Assembly: GCA_015066625.1 (NCBI GenBank)
Contig: SVOC01000013.1
Coordinates: 29,642-93,641, forward strand
DNA length: 64,000 bases
Origin: Oscillospiraceae bacterium
GTDB taxonomy: Bacteria > Bacillota > Clostridia > Oscillospirales > Acutalibacteraceae
Reading direction: 5' to 3'
Shown in pieces: positions 50,622-59,127 of the stretch. The notes beneath the pieces are model-generated. The model ran no database searches. It saw only the letters and a list, made by a program, of their open reading frames with translations, and was not told where the DNA came from. A program made the position numbers and the translations under genes. Positions within the stretch are counted from its first letter, which is position 1, and every line of letters starts with the position of its first letter.

Positions 50622-51740
50622 TTATTTCAAAAAGTTTTCTGTTTGCCGAATGAATGATTCGTAATGGAATGCGGTGTTCAGTGTTTTATCACGGGTTTTA
50701 TTTTCAATCTGATAAAGTATTGCCTCGGATATGCTTTGGACCGTCATATCTTTCAGAAGACTTCCTTTACCGCTTTTTCTGATATATTCGCCCACATCGC
50801 TGACATCGGTTGTTATTACGGGCACGCCGCAGGTATAGCTTTCTGCAAATTTGGTGGGGAAGCCCGCATTGTTGCGCTTATCTGAACGGCGGATAAAGAT
50901 GTAGCAATCACAGCCGAGAACATATTTTATTGTTTCTTCGTGTGAAAGCCTTCCGGTAAATGTTATTTTGTTACGCACATTTTTTGGAATATAGCTTTCG
51001 GGATAAATTTTATTGAAATCATTTTCCGTAATGCCGATTATTCGAAGAAAGGTATTCTTTTTATTGACATTGCAGAATGCTTCAACAACTTTATCAAGAC
51101 TTTCTTTTTTGCCGTCGGGAATGCCTGCAAAGCAGAATTCAAAAATCCCTTCGTGCAAATCGGGCTTCTGATGCCAGATTTCATCGTTTATATCCACAAG
51201 GGGAGGCAGAACAACAAGTTTTTTTGCTTTTTTGTATTTCTTTTCCATCATTGAGCTTATGGCAATCATACCGTCTGCAACCCTGTGCGAAAAATTGCTG
51301 ATAAGTATTTCATCAAAGGCTTTGAAAATTCTTTTGGGCAGTGAGCCGTCGGTATCCTTTGTCCATTCGGTGCAGTCGTAACATACTTCGATGTTTCTTT
51401 TTGAGAAAACCTTTTTTGCCTTCATCAGAGTGAACATAGGCACGTTGTAGAGAATAATTTTTTTAACATCGCCGTATTTTTCAATAACCGTTTCGATATG
51501 CTCAACGCTGAGCATATGCCTGAGCCACTGCTTTGTTGATTTCGGGTGAGCGTGCTCAAACATATTCTCACACCCCGCAACGGGTCTTAAACCGTCAAAA
51601 GAATCCTCGGATGCGCCGATAAAAACGGTTTTATAGCCAAGTTTTTCAAATATTTTTCCGTTTGAAACAACTCTGTTTGCCGATGCACTTTTATCGGGCA
51701 GAGAAAATCCGCCGTAATAAATTATTGTACCCTTATTCAT
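50622..51740 (-). CDS. GT4 family glycosyltransferase
   Basis: This 372-residue GT-B enzyme starts with GTIIYYGGFSLPDKSASANRVVSNGKIFEKLGYK, a glycine/Asn-rich donor loop. EVCYDCTEWTKDTDGSLPKRIFKAFDE and the C-terminal FTGRLSHEETIKYVLGCDCYIFIRRSDKRNNAGFPTKFAESYTCGVPVITTDVSD complete the GT4 pattern (FxTKFxE catalytic block). It overlaps the upstream epimerase gene by 4 bp (ATGA). The enzyme lies just upstream of the Wzy-like gene in the transcript order. Specific sugar unknown. Confidence 0.84.
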   Translation of the reverse strand: MNKGTIIYYGGFSLPDKSASANRVVSNGKIFEKLGYKTVFIGASEDSFDGLRPVAGCENMFEHAHPKSTKQWLRHMLSVEHIETVIEKYGDVKKIILYNVPMFTLMKAKKVFSKRNIEVCYDCTEWTKDTDGSLPKRIFKAFDEILISNFSHRVADGMIAISSMMEKKYKKAKKLVVLPPLVDINDEIWHQKPDLHEGIFEFCFAGIPDGKKESLDKVVEAFCNVNKKNTFLRIIGITENDFNKIYPESYIPKNVRNKITFTGRLSHEETIKYVLGCDCYIFIRRSDKRNNAGFPTKFAESYTCGVPVITTDVSDVGEYIRKSGKGSLLKDMTVQSISEAILYQIENKTRDKTLNTAFHYESFIRQTENFLK

Positions 51741-52711
51741 AAATTCTCTTTATACCATTCAATGGCGGCATCAATTCCTTTTTCGAAGCTCCAGTCGGGG
51801 TCATAGCCAAGAAGTTCTTTTGCTTTTGAAATATCTGCGTTGCTGTGTTTGATGTCACCTGCTCTGTCGGGCCCGAAATTCGGCTCAATATCAACACCGA
51901 GGGCTTTGGTAAGACCGTAATAGATATCAATCAGATATTCTCTGCCGCCGTATGCAATATTGAATGCTTCGCCTGCCGCCTCGTGGGGGGCAAGGCAAGC
52001 TTTAAGGTTTGCTTCAATAACATTTTCGATATATGTGAAGTCGCGGCTCTGCTTTCCGTCACCGTTGATGGTGGGTGTTTCACCGTTAATAAGCATTTTT
52101 ATGAATTTGGGGATAACAGCCGCATATGCGCCGTCGGGAGTCTGTCGTCTGCCGAAAACGTTGAAATAACGCATTCCGTAGGTATCGAGACCGTAGTGCT
52201 TTGTGTATTGCTTTGCCCATTCTTCATCGCATCTCTTGGTGAGAGCGTAAGGGGAGAGAATATTGCCTTCTCTGCCTTCTTTTTTGGGGAGGTTGGGCTC
52301 ATCGCCGTAAACCGATGAGGATGAAGCGTAAACAAACTTCTTAACATTATTCTGTCTTGCGGCTTCAAGCATATTGAGAGTGCCGCTGATGTTGTTGGCA
52401 CAGTAGAAAAGAGGCATCTCAATGCTTCTGGGAACGCTTCCCCAGGCAGCCTGATTGAGAACATAGTCAACGCCCGCACAGGCCTTCATACATACATCAA
52501 GGTCTTTGATATCGCCTTTTATGAATTCATAGTGGGGGTTTGAGAGAAACATATCAACATTCTTCTGTGAGCCTGTTGATAAATCGTCAAGGCAGCGAAC
52601 TCTGTAACCCATTTCAAGAATGGCTTCACAGAGGTTTGAACCTATAAAGCCCGCACCGCCCGTAACGAGAAATAATGAATTTTCGGGGAAAACAAGATGT
52701 CTGTATCCCAT
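51737..52711 (-). CDS. UDP-N-acetylglucosamine 4-epimerase-like (WbpP/TviC-like)
   Basis: In this 324-residue extended SDR, LFLVTGGAGFIGSNLCEAILEMG binds NAD. NQAAWGSVPRSIEMPLFY is characteristic of the WbpP/TviC group that epimerises UDP-GlcNAc or UDP-GlcNAcA at C4. VYASSSSVYGDEPNLPKKE and SPYALTKRCDEEW contain Ser and Tyr-x3-Lys. It is immediately downstream of a UDP-HexNAc dehydrogenase (2-bp gap), so the pair should make UDP-GalNAcA (or UDP-GlcNAcA) for the polymer. Which of the two acts first is open. Confidence 0.85.
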   Translation of the reverse strand: MGYRHLVFPENSLFLVTGGAGFIGSNLCEAILEMGYRVRCLDDLSTGSQKNVDMFLSNPHYEFIKGDIKDLDVCMKACAGVDYVLNQAAWGSVPRSIEMPLFYCANNISGTLNMLEAARQNNVKKFVYASSSSVYGDEPNLPKKEGREGNILSPYALTKRCDEEWAKQYTKHYGLDTYGMRYFNVFGRRQTPDGAYAAVIPKFIKMLINGETPTINGDGKQSRDFTYIENVIEANLKACLAPHEAAGEAFNIAYGGREYLIDIYYGLTKALGVDIEPNFGPDRAGDIKHSNADISKAKELLGYDPDWSFEKGIDAAIEWYKENL

Positions 52712-52713
52712 TA

Positions 52714-54039
52714 TTAAAGCCTCCAGTACTGATAGCCTGCTTCTGAATAAGTTTTTCTGTCAAGAACACCCTTGACATCAACAAGAACCTTGCCGTTGTT
52801 GTTACCGTTTTTGAAGAATGCATCGATATCGTTCATTGAGAAGTTCATAAATTCCGTATGACCTACCGCAATAATTACCGCATCCATATCCTTAACTGTG
52901 TTTATATCAACGAATTCAATGCCGTAGTGAAGCTTGCCTTCTTCCGCATCAGCAACGGGGTCTGCAACAACGGGAGTAATGCCGTATTCCGCAAGCTCGT
53001 TCATAATATCAATAACCCTTGTGTTTCTGGTGTCGGGGCAGTTTTCTTTGAATGTAAAGCCGAGAATCGCAACCTTAGCGTCTTTTACGTTTTTGCCTGC
53101 GGCAATAAGCTTTTTAACAACATTTTCGGCAACGTATTTGCCCATATCGTCATTGATTCTTCTGCCTGCAAGGATGACCTGGCTGTGATAGCCGATTTGC
53201 TCTGCCTTGTATGTAAGATAGTAGGGGTCAACGCCGATGCAATGTCCGCCTACAAGACCGGGAAAGAACCTAAGGAAATTCCATTTTGTGCCTGCGGCTT
53301 CAAGAACAGACTTTGTATCAATACCCATCTTGTTGAAGATGATTGAAAGCTCATTCATAAATGCAATGTTGATATCGCGCTGGCTGTTTTCGATAACCTT
53401 TGCGGCTTCCGCAACCTTAATGCTTTCCGCACGGTGAACACCTGCTTCAACAACGAGTTCATAAACCTTTGCAACAACGTCAAGAGTTTCTTCATCCATG
53501 CCCGAAACAATTTTTACGATGGTTTCAAGTCTGTGCACCTTATCGCCGGGGTTGATTCTTTCGGGAGAATAACCGATTTTGAAATCAATGCCGCATTTAA
53601 GACCCGATTCCTTTTCGAGAATGGGCACGCAGATATCTTCCGTTACACCAGGATAAACTGTTGATTCAAAAACAACAACCGAGCCTTTGGTGAGGTTTCT
53701 GCCCAGAATGCGGCTTGCACCTTCAACGGGAGAAAGGTCGGGTGTATGATCATCGTTAACGGGAGTAGGCACTGCAACGATGTGGAATTTTGCTTCACGA
53801 AGCTTTGTTTCATCCGATGTGAACTCAACAGTTGTGTTTTTTATTGCCTCGTCGCCTACCTCAAGAGTGGGGTCGATGCCGCTTTTGTAAAGCTCAATCT
53901 TCTTTTCGTTAAGGTCATAGCCGATAACACCGGCTTTTTTTGCAAAAGCAACTGCAATGGGCATACCTACATAACCCAGACCGATGAGTGAAATCTTCTC
54001 TTCCTTTGCAAGAATTTTTTCATAAAGATTTGTGCACAT
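52714..54039 (-). CDS. UDP-N-acetylhexosamine 6-dehydrogenase (WbpA/TviB-like)
   Basis: In this 441-residue NAD-dependent enzyme, KISLIGLGYVGMPIAVAFAKKAGVIGYDLNEKKI is the Rossmann start. FHIVAVPTPVNDDHTPDLSPVE, VVFESTVYPGVTEDICVPILE and GYSPERINPGDKVHRLETIVKIVSG contain the conserved blocks. VEAAGTKWNFLRFFPGLVGGHCIGVDPYYLTYKAEQ has the catalytic cysteine (GGHCIGVDPYYL). The PGLVGGHCIGVDPYYLTY form belongs to the WbpA/WbpO/TviB group, which oxidises UDP-GlcNAc or UDP-GalNAc to the uronate. Start at 54039 has AAAGGAGA 8 nt upstream. Confidence 0.9.
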   Translation of the reverse strand: MCTNLYEKILAKEEKISLIGLGYVGMPIAVAFAKKAGVIGYDLNEKKIELYKSGIDPTLEVGDEAIKNTTVEFTSDETKLREAKFHIVAVPTPVNDDHTPDLSPVEGASRILGRNLTKGSVVVFESTVYPGVTEDICVPILEKESGLKCGIDFKIGYSPERINPGDKVHRLETIVKIVSGMDEETLDVVAKVYELVVEAGVHRAESIKVAEAAKVIENSQRDINIAFMNELSIIFNKMGIDTKSVLEAAGTKWNFLRFFPGLVGGHCIGVDPYYLTYKAEQIGYHSQVILAGRRINDDMGKYVAENVVKKLIAAGKNVKDAKVAILGFTFKENCPDTRNTRVIDIMNELAEYGITPVVADPVADAEEGKLHYGIEFVDINTVKDMDAVIIAVGHTEFMNFSMNDIDAFFKNGNNNGKVLVDVKGVLDRKTYSEAGYQYWRL

Positions 54040-54052
54040 AATCTTTTCTCCT

Positions 54053-55192
54053 TTATTTGCAAAGAGCACTGATTTTATCAAGATACGCTTCAATAACTTT
54101 TTCGCGTGAGAAATTTGCTTTTATGTATTCTCTGCCTTTTTCACCCATGGTTTTTCTTTCGTCATTGGGCAGGGCAAGGAATTTTATGATTTGTTCACAC
54201 AGAGCATCAACATCTCCGCCGTGATAGATAAATCCCGTTTCGCCGTCAACAAAGGTTTCCATACAGCCCGGGTTATCGGTTGAGATTATGGGTCTGCCGC
54301 TTGATGCGCTTTCAAGCAGCACGTTGCTCATTCCTTCGCCGTAGGTTGAGGGATGAATTGTTGCGTGGGATGCGGCAACAAAGGGCTTTATATCCTTCCG
54401 GCTGCCTCTGTATTTTATTATGCCCTTTTCTTCAAGGCCGGAAAGCAGCTTTTCATAATACATTTCCGTAGGCTCAATAAAGCCCAGCATATTGAATTCG
54501 GTGTTGGGATATTCAGCTTTGATTTTTTTTGCGGCTTCGATATAATCGTCAACGCCCTTGTCGTGAAGAATTCTGCCGATGTAGTTGAACACAACCTTTT
54601 CACCTTCTTTGCCGTTGCCGCCGTGAGGGTAGGGCTGCAGGGGATAGCGGTCAGTATTCACACCTGACCCGGGGATGAGCTTATGCTCGCCCTTTACCAT
54701 GCCCGATTCTTCCGCAAGCTTCATATTGGTTGAATTCTGAAACATAACGCAGGCGGAGCGACGGAATGAAAATCTGAAAAGTGACATTATAAGCTTCTGC
54801 TTGAGTCCCCCTTCATTGAGCACACTGCCGAAGCCCGTAACATTGCTGATAACTGGAATGCCCAGCAGATATGCCGCAATGCCTGCATAAACATTGGGCT
54901 TTGCGGTGTATGTAAGCACAACGGAGGGCTTGTTTTTGAGAAAGAGCCTGAAATAATGAATGAAAAGCTTTGCATCCGCAATAATGTTTGTGCCCCGTCT
55001 GTCGATAACGGGGTTATCGTAGCGGTATTCAATATGCTTCATCAGCTCAAACTTTTCGCCGTTGGGGCAGGAGATAAGCATTTCGTAGCCTGCGCCGATT
55101 ATTTCTTCAATCAGCTCTTTTCTGAAGCAGTAAATATCGTCGTCGTTATTTGTGAGAAGTGCTATAAGATGCCTGTCTTTTGTTTTTTTCAT
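54053..55192 (-). CDS. GT4 family glycosyltransferase
   Basis: In this 379-residue GT-B enzyme, ISCPNGEKFELM and PSVVLTYTAKPNVYAGIAAYLLGIPVISNVTGFGS (T-x-KPN, a donor-side block found in PglA/WbtH-like bacillosamine-linked transferases) precede the C-terminal VVFNYIGRILHDKGVDDYIEAAK and HPSTYGEGMSNVLLESASSGRPIISTDNPGCMETF. It follows the phosphoglycosyltransferase (27-bp gap), so it probably adds the second sugar of the lipid-linked unit, consistent with the KPN-type relatives. This order is inference. Confidence 0.85.
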   Translation of the reverse strand: MKKTKDRHLIALLTNNDDDIYCFRKELIEEIIGAGYEMLISCPNGEKFELMKHIEYRYDNPVIDRRGTNIIADAKLFIHYFRLFLKNKPSVVLTYTAKPNVYAGIAAYLLGIPVISNVTGFGSVLNEGGLKQKLIMSLFRFSFRRSACVMFQNSTNMKLAEESGMVKGEHKLIPGSGVNTDRYPLQPYPHGGNGKEGEKVVFNYIGRILHDKGVDDYIEAAKKIKAEYPNTEFNMLGFIEPTEMYYEKLLSGLEEKGIIKYRGSRKDIKPFVAASHATIHPSTYGEGMSNVLLESASSGRPIISTDNPGCMETFVDGETGFIYHGGDVDALCEQIIKFLALPNDERKTMGEKGREYIKANFSREKVIEAYLDKISALCK

Positions 55193-55219
55193 TTTTGTTT
55201 TCTTTTTCCTCCGTCGTTT

Positions 55220-55903
55220 TTAGCGGAAAACTGCAAGAACGGTTAAAACCATAACCTTTATGTCGTCAACAAAGCTAAAGCTTTTAATTGCGGCAAGGTT
55301 ATATTTCATTTTATCGGGCAGCACAACTTCAAGATATGTTTTTTCAACATCCTCGGCGGCATCCAGAAGCTCATTTTCGTCTTTGTAATAAACGCTTGCT
55401 TCTGAGGTGATGCCTGCGGGCAGAAGAAGGGTTGCCATCATTTCGGGAGTATATTTTTTAACATATTTCGGCACTTCGGGGCGTGTACCTACAAAGGTCA
55501 TTGTGCCTCTGAATACATCAATAAGCTGGCTGAATTCATCCAGCTTATATTTGCGGATGAATTTACCCGTTTTGGTTATTCTTGAATCGCCGCCTACGGT
55601 GAGAAGTGAGCTTTTATCCGCATCCGTTACCATTGAACGGAATTTAAAAATGCGGAATTCCTTGCCGTACTGCGTAACCCTTGTCTGACGGTAAAAAACG
55701 GGGCCCTTTGAATCAAGCTTTATTGCGATTGCGAGAATGACGAACAGGGGGGAAAGCACAGCAAGAAGCAGAAACGACACAACTATGTCAAAGATACGCT
55801 TCACAGCAAGCTGAAACTTCTTTTTGCTGAGCAAGTCGTAGTATTCTTTTACTTCGGGTATCTGCATTTCGGGCGGAAGGTCTTCCCATCTTCGCAGTAT
55901 CAT
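55220..55903 (-). CDS. Initiating phosphoglycosyltransferase (bacterial sugar transferase)
   Basis: This 227-residue protein of the PglC/WcaJ-core type has KRIFDIVVSFLLLAVLSPLFVILAIAIKL, a membrane re-entrant helix with the SPLF break, followed by KGPVFYRQTRVTQYGKEFRIFKFRSMVTDA and DEFSQLIDVFRGTMTFVGTRPEVPKYV, the full catalytic core (FRSM, D-E/GTRPE-P). It transfers a sugar-1-phosphate to undecaprenyl phosphate and begins the repeat unit. With the PglF-like dehydratase and an aminotransferase beside it, a 2-acetamido-4-amino (or di-N-acetyl) trideoxy sugar is a likely first sugar. The start at 55903 fits AAGGAAG 6 nt upstream. Confidence 0.87.
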   Translation of the reverse strand: MILRRWEDLPPEMQIPEVKEYYDLLSKKKFQLAVKRIFDIVVSFLLLAVLSPLFVILAIAIKLDSKGPVFYRQTRVTQYGKEFRIFKFRSMVTDADKSSLLTVGGDSRITKTGKFIRKYKLDEFSQLIDVFRGTMTFVGTRPEVPKYVKKYTPEMMATLLLPAGITSEASVYYKDENELLDAAEDVEKTYLEVVLPDKMKYNLAAIKSFSFVDDIKVMVLTVLAVFR

Positions 55904-55914
55904 AAGCATCTTCC

Positions 55915-57120
55915 TTAAATGTATTTTTTGACAACCTCTGCAAAGTTTTCGCAGACGGTTTTTACATCGTCATCCGAAAGCTTTGTGTGCAGGGGAAGAG
56001 TAATTTCGTTTTTGAAAAATTCATATGCGTTGGGGAAGTCTGCAATATCCCAGCCCAGGTTTTTGTAAGCCGTCATCATGGGCAGGGGCTTATAGTGAAC
56101 GTTGCAGGAAATTCCTCTTTCAGCCATTTCGGTTATGATTGCGTTTCTTTCTTCTTCGGTTATACGGGGAATTCTCGTCAGGTAAAGATGCCCCGATGAA
56201 GAATGATTTTTGCCGTAATGGTCAAGATGAATGATTCCCAGAGAATCGCATATCTTATCGTATTCTGCAATAATTTCTTTTCTTCTTTCAACAAGAGAGG
56301 GGTATCTTTCAAGCTGTTTAAGACCGATTGCGGCGGTGATATCCGTCATATTGCATTTGTACCAGGGACCCGCGATATCGTATTCCCAGGCACCCGCTTT
56401 TGTTTTTGCCAGTGCATCCTTGGACTGACCGTGTAGGCTGAAAAGCATATATTGCTTGTAAAGCTCATCGTTATCAATGCCGTCAACGTTTTTCCAGGTT
56501 GCGGCACCGCCTTCTGCGGTTGTGAGATTTTTTACGGCGTGAAATGAAAATGACGTGAAATCCGCAATCTGACCTGCATTTTTTCCGTTTCTTGTTGCAC
56601 CCAATGCGTGAGCGCAGTCTGCACAGACCGCAACTCTGCCCATTGCTTTCTGAATTTTGTTTGCAGGCTTGAAAAGATGCTTTTTCTTCTCTGCGGCGGC
56701 AAAGATTCTGTCGTAATCACAGACGATGCCCGCAAGGTCAACGGGGATAATTGCCTTTGTTTTTGGGGTTATCGCCGCTTCCATAAGGTCGTAATCCATC
56801 TCGAATGAACCGGGCTTGCTGTCAATGAATATAACCTTTGCACCTGTATGGATTGCCGCCGATGCGGAGGCGGTGTATGTATAGGCAGGGACGATAACCT
56901 CATCACCTTCGCCGATGCCCAGCACGCGCAGATTCAGTTCAAGTGCGGCGGTTGCCGAATTAAGGCAGGCAACCTTCTCGGTGCCGCAGTATTCTGCAAG
57001 CCTGCGTTCAAATTCCTTTGTTCGGGGACCTGTTGTAATCCAGCCTGAACGGAGTGCTTCGCAGACCTCGTTTATTTCTGCCTCTGTTATATCGGGAGGG
57101 CTGAAGGGTATGTTTGCCAT
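55915..57120 (-). CDS. DegT/DnrJ/EryC1/StrS aminotransferase for a 4-amino sugar
   Basis: In this 401-residue PLP enzyme, SGWITTGPRTKEFERRLAEYCG and ACLNSATAALELNLRVLGIGEGDEVIVPAYTYTASASAAIHTGAKVIFID are the family N-block, and SFHAVKNLTTAEGGAA carries the PLP lysine (AVKNLTT). DIAGPWYKCNMTDITAAIGLKQLERYP and SSGHLYLTRIP follow. This resembles PglE-type enzymes that aminate a 4-keto sugar nucleotide. It lies 15 bp after the PglF-like gene, so it should make UDP-4-amino-4,6-dideoxy-GlcNAc. Confidence 0.88.
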   Translation of the reverse strand: MANIPFSPPDITEAEINEVCEALRSGWITTGPRTKEFERRLAEYCGTEKVACLNSATAALELNLRVLGIGEGDEVIVPAYTYTASASAAIHTGAKVIFIDSKPGSFEMDYDLMEAAITPKTKAIIPVDLAGIVCDYDRIFAAAEKKKHLFKPANKIQKAMGRVAVCADCAHALGATRNGKNAGQIADFTSFSFHAVKNLTTAEGGAATWKNVDGIDNDELYKQYMLFSLHGQSKDALAKTKAGAWEYDIAGPWYKCNMTDITAAIGLKQLERYPSLVERRKEIIAEYDKICDSLGIIHLDHYGKNHSSSGHLYLTRIPRITEEERNAIITEMAERGISCNVHYKPLPMMTAYKNLGWDIADFPNAYEFFKNEITLPLHTKLSDDDVKTVCENFAEVVKKYI

Positions 57121-57135
57121 AAGCTGACCTCTTTC

Positions 57136-59112
57136 TTAATTTCCTGCTTTGTATGTGGGAACCATTTCCCTGACCTTTCCGATTATGCTTTCGCTGTTTT
57201 CATAAGCGGCAAGCATAAGCTCGTCAAGCTGTTTTTGGAATAAATCCGTATCAAACTCAATGGGGTTTCCGATATGTATAAGCTTGTTGGGAGTGGTTTT
57301 GAGACCTTCCTCCTCCATAAGCTTCTCTTCATAGAGCTTTTCGCCGGGACGCAGACCCGTATACTCGATTTTAATATCTACATCGGGCTTAAGACCCGAA
57401 AGCTTTATGAGGTTACGGGCAAGGGTATCAATCTTGACGGGTGAACCCATATCGAGAACAAAGATTTCACCGCCCTTTGCATCCGCACCTGCAAGAAGCA
57501 CAAGCGATACGGCTTCGGGGATAGTCATAAAGTAGCGGATGATTTCGGGGTGTGTAACCGTAACGGGGCCGCCGTTTTCAATCTGATGCTTGAAAAGGGG
57601 AACAACGGAGCCGTTTGAGCCCAGAACATTGCCGAATCTTACGGCAACAAATTCGGTTCTTACGTTTTCGGGCACACTGTAGGAATAGAGTGAACCTTCT
57701 ACCTCAAGATGGGTGAACATTCTGGGGATATCTTTCTGACGGTTTTCTTTGATTTTCTTATCGAAAGACTGGATTACCATTTCGCACAGACGCTTGCTTG
57801 CGCCCATAACGTTTGTGGGGTTGACCGCCTTGTCCGTGCTGATAAGAACAAATCTTGCACAGTTGTTGACCATTGCCGCATAGGCGGTTTTGTATGTGCC
57901 GATAACATTGTTTTTGATTGCCTCACAGGGGCTGTCCTCCATAAGGGGAACATGCTTGTGAGCCGCCGCGTGGTAAACGATATCGGGCTTGAATTTTTTG
58001 AATACGCAGTCAAGTCTTCTTGAGTCACGTACTGAGCCGATAAGAACATCAAGCTTAATATCGGGGTATTTTTCGCGGAGCTCTTGCTGAATGGCATATG
58101 CGTTATTTTCATAAATGTCAAATATAACAAGTCTTTCGGGCTTGTGTGCCGCAACCTGACGGCAAAGCTCGCTTCCGATTGAGCCGCCGCCTCCCGTAAT
58201 GAGAATGGTTTTGTCTTTTATGAGGTCATAAACCTCTTTCATATCCGTGTTTATGGGGTCTCTGCCAAGCAAATCTTCAACGGAAACATCCTTGAGCGCA
58301 CCTGCGGTGATACCGCTGTTGACAAACTGATAGAAGTCGGGCAGGGTTTTTGTTTCGCAGCCCGATTCCTTGCAGATGTTGATGATATCTCTGATACTTT
58401 CTTTTGATGCGCTGGGCATTGCGATATATATTCTGTCGATGTTGTATTTTTGGGCACTGTGCAGAATATCGTCACGGTTGCCCACAATCTGAACACCGTT
58501 GAAATATCGGTTTTGCTTATTGGGGTCATCGTCAATCATACAGATTACTCTGTCTTTGTTTGCTCTTGTTTTGTTGATGTTTTCAAGCAGCATTCTGCCT
58601 GCATCGCCTGCACCGATAATCATAACACGGTGGTATGAATTCGCCCCCGTATCCGTGCCGAAAAGCTGAGGCATTGCGGAGAAAATTCTGTAAGAAAATC
58701 TTGCCGCAAGTAAAAGGATAAGCTGAAGCACCGTACCGATAAGGTAATAGGATATGGGCATACGCTGAAACAGCGCGGTAATAAGGAGAATATGCACTGC
58801 CGATACCGCAAGGCTGCCCACAGCAGCTCTCATAAGTTCTCTTATGCTCACATATTCCCACACACTGTGGTACATACGCATTGCATAGAAAACAACAAGG
58901 CTGATTATCACATAAGCGGGTAAAAAATATACATAGGGGTCAAGATATTTTGAGGGTATTTCGGAAAAAACACCGTCAAATCTTATCCACAGTGCAAAAA
59001 AGTATGAAACACTTATCGCTATAGCGTCGTAAGCCATAAGAAAAATTGCTTTTATCTGCCAGGTTTCAATATGAAATTTTCTTTTACCGGAGGAGGACTT
59101 CGATAATTTCAT
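57136..59112 (-). CDS. UDP-GlcNAc 4,6-dehydratase, PglF/CapD membrane type
   Basis: This 658-residue protein has four N-terminal transmembrane helices (about 10-150) and a Rossmann-like linker with VMIIGAGDAGRMLLENI. A catalytic SDR domain follows: ILITGGGGSIGSELCRQVA, VYHAAAHKHVPLMEDSPCEAIKNN and LISTDKAVNPTNVMGASKRLCEMV with Met-Lys in place of Tyr-Lys. RFGNVLGSNGSVVPLF is the family block. It removes water from UDP-GlcNAc to give the 4-keto-6-deoxy intermediate. The long form is the membrane type of capsule and bacillosamine clusters. The ATG at 59112 is chosen; TTG 59121 lies too close to its ribosome site. Confidence 0.9.
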   Translation of the reverse strand: MKLSKSSSGKRKFHIETWQIKAIFLMAYDAIAISVSYFFALWIRFDGVFSEIPSKYLDPYVYFLPAYVIISLVVFYAMRMYHSVWEYVSIRELMRAAVGSLAVSAVHILLITALFQRMPISYYLIGTVLQLILLLAARFSYRIFSAMPQLFGTDTGANSYHRVMIIGAGDAGRMLLENINKTRANKDRVICMIDDDPNKQNRYFNGVQIVGNRDDILHSAQKYNIDRIYIAMPSASKESIRDIINICKESGCETKTLPDFYQFVNSGITAGALKDVSVEDLLGRDPINTDMKEVYDLIKDKTILITGGGGSIGSELCRQVAAHKPERLVIFDIYENNAYAIQQELREKYPDIKLDVLIGSVRDSRRLDCVFKKFKPDIVYHAAAHKHVPLMEDSPCEAIKNNVIGTYKTAYAAMVNNCARFVLISTDKAVNPTNVMGASKRLCEMVIQSFDKKIKENRQKDIPRMFTHLEVEGSLYSYSVPENVRTEFVAVRFGNVLGSNGSVVPLFKHQIENGGPVTVTHPEIIRYFMTIPEAVSLVLLAGADAKGGEIFVLDMGSPVKIDTLARNLIKLSGLKPDVDIKIEYTGLRPGEKLYEEKLMEEEGLKTTPNKLIHIGNPIEFDTDLFQKQLDELMLAAYENSESIIGKVREMVPTYKAGN

Positions 59113-59127
59113 TCCAATCAAATCCTT